Assembly: GCA_045531335.1 (NCBI GenBank)
Contig: JAZSDU010000008.1
Location: 1-15,614, forward strand
Length of the DNA: 15,614 nt
Direction: 5' to 3'
Origin: CAG-452 sp045531335
Lineage (GTDB): Bacteria > Bacillota > Clostridia > TANB77 > CAG-508
The first letter of the stretch is position 1; each line of letters opens with the position of its first letter. The notes under the pieces were generated by a model. It was not told the origin of the DNA. It made no database searches and saw nothing but the letters and a program-made list of their open reading frames with translations. The translations under genes and the position numbers were made by a program. Shown in pieces: positions 14,154 to 15,614 of the stretch.

Positions 14154-14216
14154 GAACCCACATGGTTTCCCGCTAGATTTTGAGTCTAGTGCGTCTGCCA
14201 ATTCCGCCACATCGGC
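14134..14216 (-). tRNA. tRNA-Leu (anticodon CAA)
   Basis: The 83-base gene including encoded CCA (14134-14136) starts GCCGATG and pairs with CATCGGT (first pair G-U). The anticodon stem CTAGA/TCTAG holds the loop CTCAAAA, so the anticodon is CAA and it reads UUG leucine codons. The D-arm GGCAGACGC, a short class II variable arm and GGTTCGAGTCC in the T-arm are all clear. Its promoter is at 14237-14265 and its terminator at 14098-14129, so it is a single-gene unit. Its 3' end is duplicated downstream. Confidence 0.95.
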
Positions 14217-14236
14217 TTATTATATAAATATCTTGT

Positions 14237-14265
14237 ATTATACATTAATTTTTAGGGTCGGTCAA
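14237..14265 (-). promoter_or_regulatory. tRNA-Leu promoter with -35 box inside a palindromic repeat
   Basis: On the minus strand there is -35 TTGACC (14260-14265), exactly 17 bases, then -10 TATAAT (14237-14242). The start would be near 14230, 14 bases before the tRNA. The -35 box spans the loop and inner stem of repeat copy 5. Confidence 0.65.
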
Positions 14266-14279
14266 GACCGACCCCTACA
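14254..14279 (-). repeat. Palindromic repeat, GTAGGGG family, copy 5
   Basis: On the minus strand it starts TGTAGGGG, with an 8-bp stem GGGTCGGT/ACCGACCC (14255-14262 with 14267-14274) around CTTG. The end reads CCCTA instead of CCCG. It begins directly after the 14282 stop codon, so it may also end that transcript weakly. Confidence 0.75.
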
Positions 14280-14281
14280 AT

Positions 14282-15614
14282 TTATTTTAAATCATATTCT
14301 TCCACTTTTATTGTTTTTACTTCTATATCTGATAATTGGTCTTTTGGATTTTTATATGTTACCATCTTTATTTCTTGTTTTACTTTTAGCTCCAAATCCA
14401 TTGATTTGTTGTTTAATAATATGCCTTCTGATATATTCATTCCCAATGGTAAAGTTTTGTTGTTGTTTTCAAAATATGCAATATTGGTAAATGCTAATAT
14501 TGGTGTTTTTTCTTTCAAATTTATTTTGTAAAGATTTAATTTTTTCTTATCGTTCTCTGAAAAATTATATATTGCTTCTTTACCTTCTATATTAAACACA
14601 TTAAAATTACTTTCATTTAGTTTATCTAAATCTGCTTTATATACTGGTAAATCTACTGGGATTCTTATTTTTTCAAAAGCTGATTCTAGATTTTTAATTA
14701 CTTGTTTTAAATAGTTTGTATAATCTTCTGCTGTAGTGTTTCGGTTTATATCTAATATCCTAAATACTTCTCTTTCTACTTCTCTGTGTTTTTTATTTGC
14801 TAATATCTTTAATTTATTGTCATATGCCATTCCTGCGAAAATATCAAAATTTTCTTTTTCCAATAACGAATTTTCTTTTTTGGCTTTTTCTTTTAAACCA
14901 TCTATGTATTCTTCTGTTATTTGTTCTCCATTTGATATTTTATTAATGTCACTTAAAACATAAGTTGTTGTTAAATAAATACTATCTAATTCCTCTTTAC
15001 TCAAACTATTTCTTTGAGTTTCATCTAATTTTATTGATAAATCTTCAAAATCAAATTCGTAATCAAAAAACTTTTTAATTGTTTCATCATTTTCTTCTTT
15101 TAGTTCACCTGCTGGTAGTTCTGCTGATTTATCTTTATTAGTAAATTTCCAAAATTCAAATATGCTTTTTTTATGCTCATCTATTTCTTTTATATATTGA
15201 GTAGCATTTTTCACTTTACTTTCTAAAGTCTTAGTTTTTTGTTCTAAAGCCTTTATATCCAAATTTAAGTTTTTTACTTTTGCTTCTTCTTTATCAATTT
15301 GTTTATATAGTTCTATTAATTCTTCTAAAGTATAATTACTTTTTACATCTGCATATTTATTTATTCTTATTAATTTTATATCTTGCTCTTTTTGTTTTTC
15401 TTCTTTTTGTTTTGTTAAGCTAACTTTTTTATATTTAAAGAAATATTTTACTTTTCCAAAGAAAGTTTTTTTACATTCTAAAAATGTTGATATTTGCTTT
15501 TCTTTTTCCAAATATTCTTTTTCTAGTTTGCTAGATTTCTTTTGTAATTTATCTAAATCTTTTTCTTTTTGGGTTCTATCTTCTATCAAATTAATCTTTT
15601 TATCTTCAGCTTTT
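14282..15614 (-). CDS. Coiled-coil protein of unknown function, 5' end outside the window
   Basis: The frame is open to the right edge (preceding codons read KAEDKKIN). The TTG at 15589 is therefore probably internal, and the true start lies beyond 15614. At least 435 residues are visible. The first 145 or so are Lys/Glu-rich with heptad character (coiled coil), broken by an aromatic basic patch FFGKVKYFFKYKK near 43-55. The middle is acidic and helical. The last 120 residues look beta-rich (ILAFTNIAYFENN, MDLELKVKQEIKMVTY). No signal peptide is visible in the part present. No catalytic motif was found and I do not recognise the family. Such layouts occur in structural or ATPase-associated proteins, but that is only analogy. 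Confidence 0.7.
   Translation of the reverse strand, partial: KAEDKKINLIEDRTQKEKDLDKLQKKSSKLEKEYLEKEKQISTFLECKKTFFGKVKYFFKYKKVSLTKQKEEKQKEQDIKLIRINKYADVKSNYTLEELIELYKQIDKEEAKVKNLNLDIKALEQKTKTLESKVKNATQYIKEIDEHKKSIFEFWKFTNKDKSAELPAGELKEENDETIKKFFDYEFDFEDLSIKLDETQRNSLSKEELDSIYLTTTYVLSDINKISNGEQITEEYIDGLKEKAKKENSLLEKENFDIFAGMAYDNKLKILANKKHREVEREVFRILDINRNTTAEDYTNYLKQVIKNLESAFEKIRIPVDLPVYKADLDKLNESNFNVFNIEGKEAIYNFSENDKKKLNLYKINLKEKTPILAFTNIAYFENNNKTLPLGMNISEGILLNNKSMDLELKVKQEIKMVTYKNPKDQLSDIEVKTIKVEEYDLK

Noticed and set aside
13883..14161. 92-codon minus-strand ORF across the tRNA tail repeats
   Set aside because: It overlaps the tRNA-Leu gene and both direct repeats, and its internal repeat SPTIGTIKSIAEAML simply reflects the DNA duplication. 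There is no ribosome binding site at its start.
1..15614. CRISPR array, transposase or phage module
   Set aside because: No regularly spaced repeats, DDE/serine recombinase motifs or structural phage genes were seen on either strand.

Overview
The window reads as chromosome from a very AT-rich, low-GC Gram-positive anaerobe, most likely a gut-type Clostridia. The evidence is strong AAGGAG-type Shine-Dalgarno sites, AGA/AAA-dominated codon use, a class B sortase next to a wall-anchored Ig-like surface protein, an aspartate transcarbamoylase with a separate PyrI chain, and a tRNA gene with an encoded CCA end. Nearly everything is transcribed from the minus strand. No CRISPR array, IS transposase or prophage module was seen.

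Layout from left to right: (1) 1-200 holds a strong minus-strand promoter and structured leader running off the left edge, probably the start of an rRNA operon. (2) 215-5260 is a pyrimidine operon read carB-pyrB-pyrI. It has hairpin repeats between the cistrons, a terminator after pyrI, and in front of carB a promoter, a 25-codon hydrophobic leader ORF and an intrinsic terminator. That arrangement looks like coupled transcription-translation attenuation. (3) 5379-6419 is a solitary NagB-like gene of different base composition, lacking a catalytic glutamate. (4) 6450-9134 is a ZIP metal transporter, an aldose-1-epimerase-like gene and a diacylglycerol-kinase-like gene. The last two each carry one extra base. 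(5) 9202-10132 has two convergent small genes sharing a bidirectional terminator. (6) 10235-12996 is a surface protein and its likely sortase. (7) 13193-13795 is an acidic unknown protein. (8) 13909-14279 is a tRNA-Leu(CAA) gene with a duplicated 3' tail and terminator around an 85-bp palindromic insert. (9) 14282-15614 is a partial coiled-coil protein.

The most unusual observation is that both frameshifts in region 4 put an extra base in front of a GGA glycine codon. Each therefore creates an in-frame CGG followed by AAC or AAT. By eye I found no other in-frame CGG in the AT-rich genes (about 3,800 codons). The only two other CGG codons are in the two atypical, higher-GC genes. Either +1 decoding occurs at a starved CGG codon, or there is a systematic sequencing error at that motif. 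The second lead is the carB leader, whose stop codon overlaps the terminator stem. The third is a family of short palindromes with a constant GTAGGGG end and covarying stems, one of which supplies the -35 box of the tRNA-Leu promoter.
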